NCBI GenBank assembly: GCA_052090825.1
Contig: JBQDBK010000009.1
Span: forward strand, 7,413-71,412
DNA from: JBQDBK01 sp052090825
GTDB taxonomy: Bacteria > Bacillota > Clostridia > Tissierellales > Peptoniphilaceae
Direction of reading: 5' to 3'
Length of the DNA stretch: 64,000 nucleotides
Shown: positions 26,746-35,165 of the stretch, piece after piece
How positions within the stretch are numbered: the first letter of the stretch is position 1
How the letters are laid out: each line of letters starts with the position of its first letter
Program-made: the position numbers and the translations under genes
Notes under the pieces: generated by a model
Databases searched by the model: none
Seen by the model: only the letters and a program-made list of their open reading frames with translations
What the model was told of the DNA's origin: nothing

Positions 26746-27399
26746 CTATTTAAGTTCTCTTTCAACTTCTTTTATTATATTATCTTTTCCTAATATAACA
26801 AGAATATCATTCTCTTTAAGACTTGTTTTAGCTGAAGGAGCTACTTTTACTTCATCTCCTCTTTCTATAGCTAAAATTGTAACTTTATAAGTATTTCTTA
26901 TATGCAACTCTTCTATAGTTTTATCTATCCAATCTGGAAGAACTTTCATTTCAGCTATAGAAAAATCTGGCGATAACTGAATATAGTCTAGTATGTTATT
27001 TGATGTTAGATTATGAGCAACCCTATTTCCCATATCTATTTCCGGAAAAATTATTTTATCAGCTCCTACTTTTCTAAGTATTCCACCCTGCCTAGTAGTC
27101 TTTGCTTTAGCTAGTATATATTCTATTCCAGACTCTTTACAAATTAAAGTGGCCATTATGGCAGCTTCTAAGTTAGAACCTATAGCTATTACAGCTGTAT
27201 CAAAATTTTTTAAACCTAATTGATTTGTTGCATTTTCATCTAGAACATCACATTGTATAGCAGTAGTAACTTCATCAGCAATAGCCTGAATCTTATCATA
27301 ATCTATATCTATTATTAATACTTCATTTCCAAGATCTGTAAGTGTTGTAGCTATAGTAGATCCAAATCTTCCACAACCAAAAACTACAAATGATTTCAT
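26746..27399 (-). CDS. ktrA: K+ uptake regulatory subunit KtrA (TrkA-N/TrkA-C)
   Basis: Cytoplasmic ring subunit that gates the KtrB potassium channel by binding nucleotides. Residues 1-130 form the RCK N-domain (MKSFVVFGCGRFGSTIATTL with the GxGxxG motif and acidic D after the second strand); the TrkA-C domain is about 135-217. The frame opens at a TTG at 27417, but ATG 27399 has AAGGAG seven bases upstream and gives the family-standard start (217 residues). It begins 10 bp after ktrB ends. Confidence 0.94.
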   Translation of the reverse strand: MKSFVVFGCGRFGSTIATTLTDLGNEVLIIDIDYDKIQAIADEVTTAIQCDVLDENATNQLGLKNFDTAVIAIGSNLEAAIMATLICKESGIEYILAKAKTTRQGGILRKVGADKIIFPEIDMGNRVAHNLTSNNILDYIQLSPDFSIAEMKVLPDWIDKTIEELHIRNTYKVTILAIERGDEVKVAPSAKTSLKENDILVILGKDNIIKEVERELK

Positions 27400-27409
27400 A
27401 ATTATCTCC

Positions 27410-28762
27410 TTATCCAACTATAATGTTGCCTTCTGCGTACTTTATATTTGAAACTTTTCTTTTTTTCATTATTCCAACTGCTAATGTTGTTGGACCAACT
27501 CTTCCCATAAACATAGTTAATGACAAAATAATTTTAGAAGCGTCATGTAAAGAATCTGTTATTCCTCTAGTTATACCTACAGTTCCAAATGCAGATACTG
27601 ATTCAAATAATATATCTAAGAAAGTAAATCTACCACTCTCTACTATTGACAAACCTAAGGCCACAAATAAAACTAAGCCCATACAAATAAACAGTATTGT
27701 TAAAGCTTTTAAAACAGTAGAAATTGGAATGTTCCTTTTTGCAAAAACAATTTTTCTATCTCCTCTAACAACAGATAAAGCAGAAAATAATAGTACCCCG
27801 AAAGTACTAACTTTAATACCTCCAGCTGTAGAAGCGGAAGCTCCTCCAATAAACATTAATATTATCATTATAAGAGCTGATGAATCTTGCATCTTAGATA
27901 TATTTATGGAATTAAAACCTGCTGTTCTAGTAGTTGTAGATTGAAATAAGGACATCAAAAATTTATCTCTTAAAGAATAATTCCCAATAGTACTAGGATT
28001 AGAATATTCAATCAAAAAAAACGAAAGTGTCCCTATAACCAATAAAATTACTGTCATAATTAAAACCATCTTCGTATGAACATTATAATTATTAAATCTG
28101 CGATGTCTGTATATATCCATATATACAGTAAACCCCAAACCTCCTAATATTATTAGAACAATAACAGTCAAATTAATTAAGATATTAGTATTATATCCAA
28201 CTATAGAATTCCCAAAAATATCAAATCCCGCATTACAAAAAGCTGAAATAGCGTGAAATACAGAATACCATACTCCTATTTTTATCCCGTATTGAGGTAT
28301 AAAAACAGTAGAAAACAATAAAGCCCCTATAGCTTCTATTATGAAAGTTATAGTTATAACATACTTACTCAACTTTACAAGTCCTGACAAAGTGCTTGTA
28401 TTTAACTGTTCTTTAATCAGAAGTCTTTGTTTTAATCCAATTTTCATCTTAAAAATTACTGCAATCATAGAGAACATTACCATAGTTCCCAATCCACCAA
28501 TTTGTATAAGTACAAGTATAACTATTTTCCCAAATAAACTCCAGTGATTAGCAGTGTTTACAACAGTTAATCCAGTAACACAGGTTGCTGAACTCGATGT
28601 AAAAAGAGCATTTATAAATCCAACGGATTCTTTGTTTACCGAAGCAATAGGTAAATTTAATAAAAGAGTACCTATTAATATTACTAATCCAAAAGAAATT
28701 CCCAATAATAAAGGTGGATTTTTAATATATCTAGAAATCAAAGATTTAATTTTAGACTTCAT
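27410..28762 (-). CDS. ktrB: K+/Na+ channel subunit KtrB (TrkH family)
   Basis: Integral membrane potassium uptake channel, 450 residues, with four M1-P-M2 repeats. Selectivity-filter glycines can be seen in SSSATCVTGLTVV, AFCNAGFDIFG, TTRTAGFNSINI and SAFGTVGITRG. Works with KtrA, encoded next. An AGGAGG site precedes the ATG, just after the rplT terminator. Confidence 0.95.
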   Translation of the reverse strand: MKSKIKSLISRYIKNPPLLLGISFGLVILIGTLLLNLPIASVNKESVGFINALFTSSSATCVTGLTVVNTANHWSLFGKIVILVLIQIGGLGTMVMFSMIAVIFKMKIGLKQRLLIKEQLNTSTLSGLVKLSKYVITITFIIEAIGALLFSTVFIPQYGIKIGVWYSVFHAISAFCNAGFDIFGNSIVGYNTNILINLTVIVLIILGGLGFTVYMDIYRHRRFNNYNVHTKMVLIMTVILLVIGTLSFFLIEYSNPSTIGNYSLRDKFLMSLFQSTTTRTAGFNSINISKMQDSSALIMIILMFIGGASASTAGGIKVSTFGVLLFSALSVVRGDRKIVFAKRNIPISTVLKALTILFICMGLVLFVALGLSIVESGRFTFLDILFESVSAFGTVGITRGITDSLHDASKIILSLTMFMGRVGPTTLAVGIMKKRKVSNIKYAEGNIIVG

Positions 28763-28773
28763 TTACGCCTCCT

Positions 28774-28805
28774 GAAAAAAATAAAGCTCCCGTAGGAACT
28801 TTATT
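28774..28805 (-). terminator. Terminator after rplT
   Basis: Minus strand stem AATAAAGTTCC / GGAGCTTTATT (one T-G pair) with loop TACG, followed by TTTTTT. It overlaps the end of rplT and closes the infC operon ahead of ktrB. Confidence 0.85.
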
Positions 28806-29154
28806 ATTCTCCCTTTGCAACCTCTACTAATTTTGCAAATCCTTGTGGATCATTTATAGCCATCTCAGATAACATTTTTCTATTAATTTCTACATTAGCT
28901 TTTTTTAATCCACTAACAAACTTAGAATAACTCATTCCATTCATTCTTGCTGCTGCATTAATTCTAGCTATCCAAAGTTTTCTAAAATCTCTTTTTCTTT
29001 GTTTTCTACCAATATATGCATAGCTTAAGGATTTCATGACTGCTTGGTTAGCTGGTCTAAATAATTTAGATTTAGCTCCGAAATATCCTTTGGCTTGTTT
29101 TAATACTTTTTTATGTCTTTTTTTGGCATTAACCGCCCTTTTAATTCTAGCCAT
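28804..29154 (-). CDS. rplT: 50S ribosomal protein L20
   Basis: A 116-residue, strongly basic protein (ARIKRAVNAKKRHKKVLKQAKGYFGAKSKLFRPANQ) that binds 23S rRNA early in 50S assembly. In Firmicutes it also binds the operon leader and represses infC-rpmI-rplT; the leader here is consistent with that. Confidence 0.97.
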   Translation of the reverse strand: MARIKRAVNAKKRHKKVLKQAKGYFGAKSKLFRPANQAVMKSLSYAYIGRKQRKRDFRKLWIARINAAARMNGMSYSKFVSGLKKANVEINRKMLSEMAINDPQGFAKLVEVAKGE

Positions 29155-29168
29155 TATTTACCTCCTAC

Positions 29169-29360
29169 TTATGGAATCATGTGATCAATTCTTTTTTGAT
29201 CACCTTTACTTACTATACTAGACTTTCTTAATTTTCTTAATCTTTTTGCTGATTTTTTGCCTGTTAAATGACCTTTAAATGCAGAAAATCTTTTTAACTT
29301 TCCAGATCCAGTTCTTTTAAATCTCTTAGCTGTACCTCTGTGAGTTTTCATTTTACCCAT
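29169..29360 (-). CDS. rpmI: 50S ribosomal protein L35
   Basis: A 63-residue basic protein starting MGKMKTHRGTAKRFKRTGSG with the conserved HLTGKKSAKRLRKLRK core. It lies between infC (12 bp) and rplT (14 bp). Confidence 0.97.
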   Translation of the reverse strand: MGKMKTHRGTAKRFKRTGSGKLKRFSAFKGHLTGKKSAKRLRKLRKSSIVSKGDQKRIDHMIP

Positions 29361-29372
29361 AGTTACATCCTC

Positions 29373-29885
29373 CTATTTATCAGTATTTGGAGATAAAAAC
29401 ATAACCATATTTCTACCTTCCATCTTTGCTTTTTTGTCCACAATCCCATACTCAGAAACTAATTCAACAAATTTATCAAGTACTTCCTTACCGATATCAG
29501 TATGGCCCATTTCTCTACCCCTAAACCTAACTGCAACCTTTACTCTATCTCCATTTTTCAAAAAAGTTTTTGCATGGTTTACTTTAGTGTTAAGATCGTG
29601 CTCTTCAATATTAGGTGTTAAACGAAGTTCTTTTACATTTATAACTTTTTGTTTCTTTTTAGCATCCTTTTCTTTTTTCATAAGCTCATATCTATATTTT
29701 CCATAATCTAATATACGACATACAGGTGGCTTTGAATTTGGAGCAATTTTAACAAGGTCCAATCTCTTGTCTTGAGCCATTTCTAAAGCTCTGTTCTTTG
29801 CAACTATACCAACTTGATTTCCTTCTTCATCGATAAGTCTAACTTCCTTATCTCTTATTTCTTCATTAATTTGAAGTTCTTTAAT
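29373..29885 (-). CDS. infC: Translation initiation factor IF-3 (ATT start)
   Basis: Binds the 30S subunit and checks start codon pairing. An ATG-only reading begins at 29780 and lacks the N-terminal domain. The frame continues upstream to ATT at 29885, giving 170 residues: KELQINEEIRDKEVRLIDEE, NQVGIVAKNRALEMAQ, then SKPPVCRILDYGKYRYE, EHDLNTKVNHAKTFL and VRFRGREMGH. GGAGG lies nine bases before the ATT. ATT initiation is the known autocontrol device of infC, since IF-3 discriminates against that codon. First gene of infC-rpmI-rplT. Confidence 0.96.
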   Translation of the reverse strand: MKELQINEEIRDKEVRLIDEEGNQVGIVAKNRALEMAQDKRLDLVKIAPNSKPPVCRILDYGKYRYELMKKEKDAKKKQKVINVKELRLTPNIEEHDLNTKVNHAKTFLKNGDRVKVAVRFRGREMGHTDIGKEVLDKFVELVSEYGIVDKKAKMEGRNMVMFLSPNTDK

Positions 29886-29902
29886 TTCTAAGCACCTCCG
29901 TT

Positions 29903-29934
29903 AAAATTAAAAATGCGGACACAAAAATGCCCGC
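29903..29934 (-). terminator. Leader terminator before infC
   Basis: Minus strand GCGGGC, loop ATTTTTGT, GTCCGC (29934-29915), then ATTTTTAATTTTAA, placed four bases before the infC ribosome site. It is the premature terminator expected of an L20-type attenuated leader. Confidence 0.8.
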
Positions 29935-30012
29935 AAGAATATATTACATAACTATTCTTAAATAACCTTATGACTTAAGCTAAGGTGAGAAGCGGACTTC
30001 TTCTTATAATTT
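29903..30012 (-). promoter_or_regulatory. L20-type autoregulatory leader of infC-rpmI-rplT
   Basis: About 110 nt of untranslated leader between the promoter and infC. It contains GTCCGCTTCTCACCTTAGCT (30000-29978 region) followed by a U/A-rich stretch and the GCGGGC terminator. GTCCGC at the front can pair with GCGGGC of the terminator, an obvious antiterminator alternative. The arrangement and the CUUCUCACC-like core fit the Firmicute L20 leader, in which L20 binding favours termination. The assignment is by pattern and context. Confidence 0.7.
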
Positions 30013-30018
30013 GTTATA

Positions 30019-30047
30019 AGTATAGTACAAAACTTGATATTTGTCAA
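30019..30047 (-). promoter_or_regulatory. Promoter for infC-rpmI-rplT
   Basis: Minus strand TTGACA (30047-30042), 17-bp spacer, TATACT (30024-30019). Near-perfect housekeeping consensus immediately after the trhP stop. Confidence 0.75.
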
Positions 30048-30052
30048 GAAAT

Positions 30053-31279
30053 TTATTTATTTTTCTTTCTTATAAAGTAACCTGGACTAACTTTTTCTTT
30101 CACTTTTATTTTAAATATTTGTTTAGCTTTATTTGCAACATCTATAGGATTATCTTTTTCATCTGTCATATAATCTAATTTTTGACTAAAGAATTTAATT
30201 TCAGGACCAAATATTTCAACAGATTCACCTTTAAATACCCTATTTCTTTGTTCAACTGTAGCTATCTTTGTCTCATTATCATAGTCTAATATTATTCCTA
30301 CAAAATCATATCCTCTTATATAAGAATTTGTTTCATAAACTTGTGAATCTCTATTAGCCTTTCCATAAAAAAAACCTGTAGTGAAATCTCTATGACTCAC
30401 TTTTTTTATTTCTTCTAATAATTGAGGATCAAATTTATAATTTTCTTTATTTTCATAAAAAGAATCTATAGCTTGTCTATATGATTTTATTACTGTAGCT
30501 AAATAATATTCACTTTTCACTCTTCCTTCGATTTTTAAACTACTTATCCCAATATTGATTAAATCGTCAATATGCTCTATCATACATAGATCTTTTGAAT
30601 TCATTATAAAAGAACCATCTTCATGTTCTTCTATTGGAAAGTATTCTCCCAGCCTTTTTTCTTCAACTAAATAATATTTATACCTACAAGCTTGGGAACA
30701 ATCGCCCATATTAGCATCCCGCCCTGTCATATAATTTGATAATAAACATCTTCCTGAATAAGACATGCACATAGCTCCATGTAAAAAAGTTTCAACCTCT
30801 ATTTCATTTCCACAATCTTTTACAATTTCCTCTATTTCTTTGAGAGATAATTCTCTTGCAAGTACAACTCTTTTTGCTCCCATCTCACTCCAAAATTTTA
30901 CAGTTGATGAATTAGTAACTGATCCTTGTGTAGATATATGAATATCTAAATCGGGAACTGTATTATGAATCCTCATAAACATACCTGGGTCTGATACTAT
31001 TACAGCATCAACCCCTACCTTATACAAGCTTGTAACATAGTTTTCAATACCTTCTATATCATTATCATGTGGAATTATATTCAAAGTAACATGAACTTTT
31101 TTCTTTCTATCATGAGCATATTTTACTCCTTTGGCTATATCATCTAAATTGAAATTTTTAGAAGCTTTTCTTAAACCAAAACTTTCTCCTCCTAAATATA
31201 CTGCATCTGCACCATAATCAATAGCAACTTTAAGTTTATTTAAATCTCCAGCAGGGGCTAAAAGTTCTACTTTTTTCAT
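30053..31279 (-). CDS. trhP: U32-family tRNA uridine hydroxylation protein TrhP
   Basis: Forms 5-hydroxyuridine at tRNA position 34, using prephenate-dependent chemistry in the homologues studied. The 408 residues start KKVELLAPAGDLNKLKVAIDYGADAVYLGG, with U32 signature EVETFLHGAMCMSYSGRCLLSNY and cysteines in GDCSQACRYKYYL that are likely Fe-S ligands. It begins directly at the end of trmR with no gap. The pair makes 5-methoxyuridine in B. subtilis (yrrM with yrrN-yrrO), so neighbour and family agree. Confidence 0.87.
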   Translation of the reverse strand: MKKVELLAPAGDLNKLKVAIDYGADAVYLGGESFGLRKASKNFNLDDIAKGVKYAHDRKKKVHVTLNIIPHDNDIEGIENYVTSLYKVGVDAVIVSDPGMFMRIHNTVPDLDIHISTQGSVTNSSTVKFWSEMGAKRVVLARELSLKEIEEIVKDCGNEIEVETFLHGAMCMSYSGRCLLSNYMTGRDANMGDCSQACRYKYYLVEEKRLGEYFPIEEHEDGSFIMNSKDLCMIEHIDDLINIGISSLKIEGRVKSEYYLATVIKSYRQAIDSFYENKENYKFDPQLLEEIKKVSHRDFTTGFFYGKANRDSQVYETNSYIRGYDFVGIILDYDNETKIATVEQRNRVFKGESVEIFGPEIKFFSQKLDYMTDEKDNPIDVANKAKQIFKIKVKEKVSPGYFIRKKNK

Positions 31280-31927
31280 TTAAAATTTTCTCCTTACTAA
31301 TAACATTCCATCTCCTATGGGAACAACTGATGAAATGTAATTCTCATCAGTTTCTATATCTTTTAAAAATTTTCTAAGTCTCTTTACTATAGTTATTTTT
31401 CTTTTTTTTACTAGTTCTTGATTAGCAATCATACCTTTAAAAAGAACATTGTCACATATTATTATTCCATCTTCATTTAAATTTTTAATCGCTAAATTAA
31501 AATACTTTTGGTATTGTCCTTTAGCAGCGTCGATAAAAATAAAGTCATATTTTTCAAATTCTTTTTCTAATACTTCATAAGCATCTCCATGAACAACTTC
31601 AATTCTATCTTCTAAGGAAAATTTTTTTATATTTTCTTTCGCTAATTCAACCATATCATCCCTAATTTCTATAGTCTTCATAAACTCAATACTAGATTGA
31701 CTACTTGTAAGAACTATAGCTGAATAAGCCATAGCAGTTCCTAATTCTAAAACTTTTTTAGGTTTTTGTATAGAAATTAAAAACTTTAAAAATTCTTCTG
31801 ATTCTTCTTCTATTATAGGTATATGATTTTCCTTAGCATAATTTCTCATTTCCAAAAATTCATGTTTTTTCTCTGGTATTAAATTTCTGATATAATTTTC
31901 AATGTAATCATAATTTATATATCCCAT
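31280..31927 (-). CDS. trmR: tRNA 5-hydroxyuridine methyltransferase TrmR (O-methyltransferase)
   Basis: A 215-residue class I SAM methyltransferase of the O-methyltransferase_3 family (PKKVLELGTAMAYSAIVL, KEYDFIFIDAAKGQY in the metal/substrate site, DNVLFKG, PIGDGMLL). B. subtilis YrrM is TrmR, which methylates the hydroxyuridine made by TrhP. The trhP gene next door makes this the most likely substrate. GAGG precedes the ATG. Confidence 0.85.
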   Translation of the reverse strand: MGYINYDYIENYIRNLIPEKKHEFLEMRNYAKENHIPIIEEESEEFLKFLISIQKPKKVLELGTAMAYSAIVLTSSQSSIEFMKTIEIRDDMVELAKENIKKFSLEDRIEVVHGDAYEVLEKEFEKYDFIFIDAAKGQYQKYFNLAIKNLNEDGIIICDNVLFKGMIANQELVKKRKITIVKRLRKFLKDIETDENYISSVVPIGDGMLLVRRKF

Positions 31928-31936
31928 TTTAACCTC

Positions 31937-31962
31937 ACAAAAAGGGAATCTTTCGATTCCCT
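31937..31962 (-). terminator. Terminator after the RNase J gene
   Basis: Minus strand AGGGAATC, loop GAAA, GATTCCCT (31962-31943), then TTTTTGTG. It lies between rnj and trmR. Confidence 0.85.
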
Positions 31963-31964
31963 AA

Positions 31965-33629
31965 TTAAATTTCCATAATTATTGGAAGAATCATTGGATT
32001 TCTCTTTGTTTGTTGGAATAAAAATCCTTTTAAATCTTCCCTAATATTACTTTTAAGTGATGACCAATCAGTTATAGTATTTTTATCACACTTACTTAGA
32101 GTATTCTTAACTACATTTTTTGCATCATCCATTAAATCTCCCGATTCTCTAACATACACAAAACCTCTTGAAATAATATCTGGCCCAGAAATAACCTTAG
32201 CCTCTTTCTTAGAAATTGTAACGACAACAGCTATAAGACCATCTTCTGATAAATGCTTCCTATCTCTTAAAACTATGTTACCCACATCACCAATTCCTAA
32301 TCCATCTATAAGAATATTTCCAGATGGAACATCAGCTACTAATTTTGCATCTTTTTGTGAAATTTCTAAAACATTTCCATTATTCATTATAAAAATATTT
32401 TCTTTTTCTACTCCTAAGGAAGCTGCAATTCTAGCATGTTCAAATAAATGTCTAACTTCTCCATGAGCTGGAATAAAATATTTAGGTCTTATTAGACTTA
32501 ATATAAGTTTTAATTCTTCTTGGCAAGCATGACCTGAAACATGAATCTCAGTTAAGCTTTCGTAAATAACTTTTGCTCCAGTTTCTAATAATTTATTAAT
32601 AATTTTTGAAACATCTTTCTCATTTCCAGGTATAGGAGTTGCTGATAAAATAACTACATCATTAGGAGTTAACTTTATCTGTCTATGCTCCCCATAAGCC
32701 ACTCTTGTTAAAGCACTCATTGGTTCTCCTTGTGAACCAGTTGTTATAAATACTAACTCAGAATCATCATATTTACCCATGTTTTTTATATCCACTATAG
32801 TATCTTTTTTTACTTTTAAATACCCTAACTTTTTGGCTGCATCAGTTACATTTAACATAGATCTTCCAGAAAGAACAACTTTTCTATTATATTTTTCTGC
32901 AGCTGTTATAATTTGCTGAACTCTATGAACATTAGAAGCAAAAGTTGCAATTATAATTCTATTATTTTCTGCTTCAGAAAATATCCTATTAAAAGTTTCC
33001 CCTACCTTAGATTCACTCATGGTATATCCAGGTCTTAATACATTGGTTGATTCCCCAATCATAGCTATAACACCACGTTCACCAATTTGAGCAATCCTTT
33101 GAAGATCTATCACTTCTCCTAATATTGGATTAAAATCTACTTTAAAATCTCCAGAGTGATAAACATAACCTAGTGGAGTCTTTATTGCTATGGCACAAGC
33201 ATCTGGAATAGAATGATTTACATTTATCCATTCAACTTCCATCTTGCCTAGTTTCACTTTATCTCCAGCCTTAACTACATTTAAATCCACCTTTCCCAAA
33301 TTATGTTCTTTCAATTTATTAGTCAATAAACTTATAGTAAGAGGTGTACCGTAAATAGGCATTTTAATCTTTTTTAAAATATAAGGAATCGCTCCTATAT
33401 GATCTTCATGACCATGAGTTAATACAAGCCCTTTTATTTTATCTTTATTTTTTATTAAATAAGTTACATCAGGAATTACTATATCAATTCCCAACATCTC
33501 ATCTTCAGGAAAAGTCATCCCGCAATCAATTATTAGTATCTCATCTCTATATTCTACTAGAGTTAAATTTTTTCCTATCTCGTGCATTCCGCCAAGAGGA
33601 ATAATTTTTAACTTATTACTGTTTCTCAT
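31965..33629 (-). CDS. rnjA: Ribonuclease J
   Basis: Metallo-beta-lactamase/beta-CASP nuclease with 5'-exonuclease and endonuclease activity, central to mRNA decay in Firmicutes. The 554 residues match B. subtilis RNase J1. Metal motif LTHGHEDHIGAIPYIL, then VNHSIPDACA and YHSGDFKVDF; the beta-CASP part has FASNVHRVQQII, TTGSQGEP and the final HVSGHACQEEL and PAHGEVRHL. Start at 33629 has AAGGAG seven bases upstream and overlaps fur by 14 bp. I cannot separate RNase J1 from J2 by sequence alone. Confidence 0.94.
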   Translation of the reverse strand: MRNSNKLKIIPLGGMHEIGKNLTLVEYRDEILIIDCGMTFPEDEMLGIDIVIPDVTYLIKNKDKIKGLVLTHGHEDHIGAIPYILKKIKMPIYGTPLTISLLTNKLKEHNLGKVDLNVVKAGDKVKLGKMEVEWINVNHSIPDACAIAIKTPLGYVYHSGDFKVDFNPILGEVIDLQRIAQIGERGVIAMIGESTNVLRPGYTMSESKVGETFNRIFSEAENNRIIIATFASNVHRVQQIITAAEKYNRKVVLSGRSMLNVTDAAKKLGYLKVKKDTIVDIKNMGKYDDSELVFITTGSQGEPMSALTRVAYGEHRQIKLTPNDVVILSATPIPGNEKDVSKIINKLLETGAKVIYESLTEIHVSGHACQEELKLILSLIRPKYFIPAHGEVRHLFEHARIAASLGVEKENIFIMNNGNVLEISQKDAKLVADVPSGNILIDGLGIGDVGNIVLRDRKHLSEDGLIAVVVTISKKEAKVISGPDIISRGFVYVRESGDLMDDAKNVVKNTLSKCDKNTITDWSSLKSNIREDLKGFLFQQTKRNPMILPIIMEI

Positions 33630-34083
33630 TCATATTCTCCTTATTTTTAGTATTACAGTTTTTACAATAACCATAGAATTTAAGATTGTGGTCAACTATT
33701 TTAAATTTTTCATCTTTTTCTATCTCATCTTCTAGTGAATCTAATAAATCTATTTTTACTTCTGTCACTTTTCCGCAAGATAAACATATTAAATGATGAT
33801 GTCTATGCTTAGTCTCAGAATTTTTAATCTCATATCTAACAACTCCATCATCAAAGCTAATTTTATATAAAATTTTAAGCTCCTCAAAAAGCATTAAAGT
33901 TCTATAAACTGTAGCTATACCGATTTCTGGAAATTCTTTAGAAACATATTCAAAAACATCATCTGCAGATAAGTGATCATCTGGATGTTTTAAAAAAACG
34001 TTATATATTTCGGCTCTTTGATTGGTATATTTATATCCATTTTCTTTTAATATATCTTTTACATATTGTGTATTATAATCCAT
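33616..34083 (-). CDS. Fur-family metal-dependent repressor
   Basis: A 155-residue winged-helix regulator. DNA-binding domain 1-80 (YKYTNQRAEIYNVFLKHPDDHLSADDVFEYV, IGIATVYRTLMLFEE), dimer/metal domain with KHRHHHLICLSCGKVTE and YGYCKNCN, whose two CxxC pairs form the structural zinc site. The histidine-rich stretch is more Fur-like than PerR-like, but the metal sensed is uncertain. The start was moved from a TTG at 34098 to ATG 34083, which has GGAGGTG seven bases upstream. Confidence 0.9.
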   Translation of the reverse strand: MDYNTQYVKDILKENGYKYTNQRAEIYNVFLKHPDDHLSADDVFEYVSKEFPEIGIATVYRTLMLFEELKILYKISFDDGVVRYEIKNSETKHRHHHLICLSCGKVTEVKIDLLDSLEDEIEKDEKFKIVDHNLKFYGYCKNCNTKNKENMNEKQ

Positions 34084-34109
34084 AAGATTCACCTCCAAAC
34101 CATTTATTA

Positions 34110-34355
34110 CTAATTTTCATTCTCGCTAGTTAGTTCCTCATAAACTTGTTTAGCTTCATTTAGTTCTTCATCATCTATCCCTACTAAAAATTCATTTCCC
34201 TCTTTATCAGATTGAATTTTTAGAATATAAATCATATTATCTAAAGAATCACATGATTCCATAGCAACATAATCTGTGTCATCAATACTAAATTTAGCAT
34301 TGATAATAAATTCTACTTTATTCCCTTCTTCATCATAAAAAACATGTTTATCCAT
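34110..34355 (-). CDS. DUF1292 family protein
   Basis: An 81-residue acidic protein with the family pattern (VFYDEEGNKVEFIINAKFSI, YVAMESCD, YILKIQSDKEGNEFLVGIDDEEL). Found beside ruvX in most clostridia; function unknown. Ends 26 bp before the fur start. Confidence 0.88.
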   Translation of the reverse strand: MDKHVFYDEEGNKVEFIINAKFSIDDTDYVAMESCDSLDNMIYILKIQSDKEGNEFLVGIDDEELNEAKQVYEELTSENEN

Positions 34356-34363
34356 ACTTCCTC

Positions 34364-34771
34364 CTAATTACTATCTAAATAAATTTGAAGTATATAGGTA
34401 GCAGCTATCTTGTCTACGTATTTTTTCCTATTCTCTCGCCTTACATCTGCTTCTATTAATATTTTATTAGCAGCCATTGTAGTCATTCTTTCATCAATAT
34501 AAATAATATCTACATTAAACTTATTCCCTAGTTTATCAGAAAATTTTCTAACTTTTTCGCTTTGAGGACCTAGAGTATTATTCATATTTTTAGGCAATCC
34601 AACAACTACTTTTTTTATACCATATTCTTTTATAATTTTAAATATTTCTTCATATGTTTGTTTGTTTGAGTCTCTTTTTACTGTTAAGAGTGGTTGAGCT
34701 GTAAAGCCTAGTTCATCACTTAAGGCTACCCCAATCCATTTATCTCCTACATCAAGACCTAAAATTCTCAT
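34364..34771 (-). CDS. ruvX: Holliday junction resolvase-like YqgF/RuvX
   Basis: A 135-residue RNase H-fold nuclease-like protein involved in 16S rRNA 5'-end maturation and proposed junction resolution. Starts MRILGLDVGDKWIGVALSDE with the catalytic Asp; later VGLPKNMNNTLGPQSEKV and YIDERMTTMAANKIL are conserved. It lies 8 bp before the DUF1292 gene. Confidence 0.95.
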   Translation of the reverse strand: MRILGLDVGDKWIGVALSDELGFTAQPLLTVKRDSNKQTYEEIFKIIKEYGIKKVVVGLPKNMNNTLGPQSEKVRKFSDKLGNKFNVDIIYIDERMTTMAANKILIEADVRRENRKKYVDKIAATYILQIYLDSN

Positions 34772-34794
34772 ATAACCACAACCTCATCCAAGGT

Positions 34795-34851
34795 ACATAT
34801 TGGCTCTATTTTTTCAATATGTAATAAATGAGATGGATAAATCCACCTCAT
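34795..34851 (-). other. Two hairpins between ireB and ruvX
   Basis: Minus strand ATGAGGTGGAT / ATCCATCTCAT (34851-34828, loop TT) just after the ireB stop, followed by a second stem ACATATTG / CAATATGT (34822-34795) with an AAAAAATAGAGC loop. The first resembles a weak terminator without a good U-run; together they may be a processing or attenuation site. Confidence 0.45.
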
Positions 34852-34859
34852 CGTTTTAA

Positions 34860-35111
34860 CTAATCTAAATAGGATTTTAATAATTCAGCTAATAATTCAT
34901 CTCTTTCAATTTCTTGTATAAGAGATCTTGCATTTTTATAACTAGTTATATAAGTTGGATCTCCAGACAATATATAACCTATAATTTGATCTATTGGATT
35001 ATATCCTTTTTCGGACAAAGCAAAATATACTTCTTTTAAGACACTTTTATACTTATCTCTTTCTAAATTTAATTTTTCAAAAACTTGAGTTTCATAATTC
35101 TTATCGTCCAT
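34860..35111 (-). CDS. ireB: IreB family regulatory phosphoprotein
   Basis: An 83-residue protein (KYKSVLKEVYFALSEKGYNPIDQIIGYILSGDPTYITSYKNARSLI) that matches the IreB/DUF965 family throughout. In enterococci IreB is a substrate of the PASTA kinase IreK and tunes antibiotic tolerance. The alaS-ireB-ruvX order is the usual one. AGGAGGG precedes the start. Confidence 0.93.
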   Translation of the reverse strand: MDDKNYETQVFEKLNLERDKYKSVLKEVYFALSEKGYNPIDQIIGYILSGDPTYITSYKNARSLIQEIERDELLAELLKSYLD

Positions 35112-35130
35112 AATATAACCCTCCTAAACA

Positions 35131-35140
35131 ATTATAACAT
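35131..35140 (-). promoter_or_regulatory. Extended -10 promoter element for ireB
   Basis: Minus strand ATGTTATAAT, a TGn extended -10 without a recognisable -35, between alaS and ireB. It could give ireB-ruvX-fur-rnj expression apart from alaS. Confidence 0.4.
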
Positions 35141-35165
35141 AGATATTAATTTTAAAAAACTTAAT

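Noticed and set aside
29373..29780. infC starting at the ATG at 29780
   Set aside because: That start removes the conserved N-terminal domain and has no ribosome site, whereas ATT 29885 restores it with GGAGG nine bases upstream.
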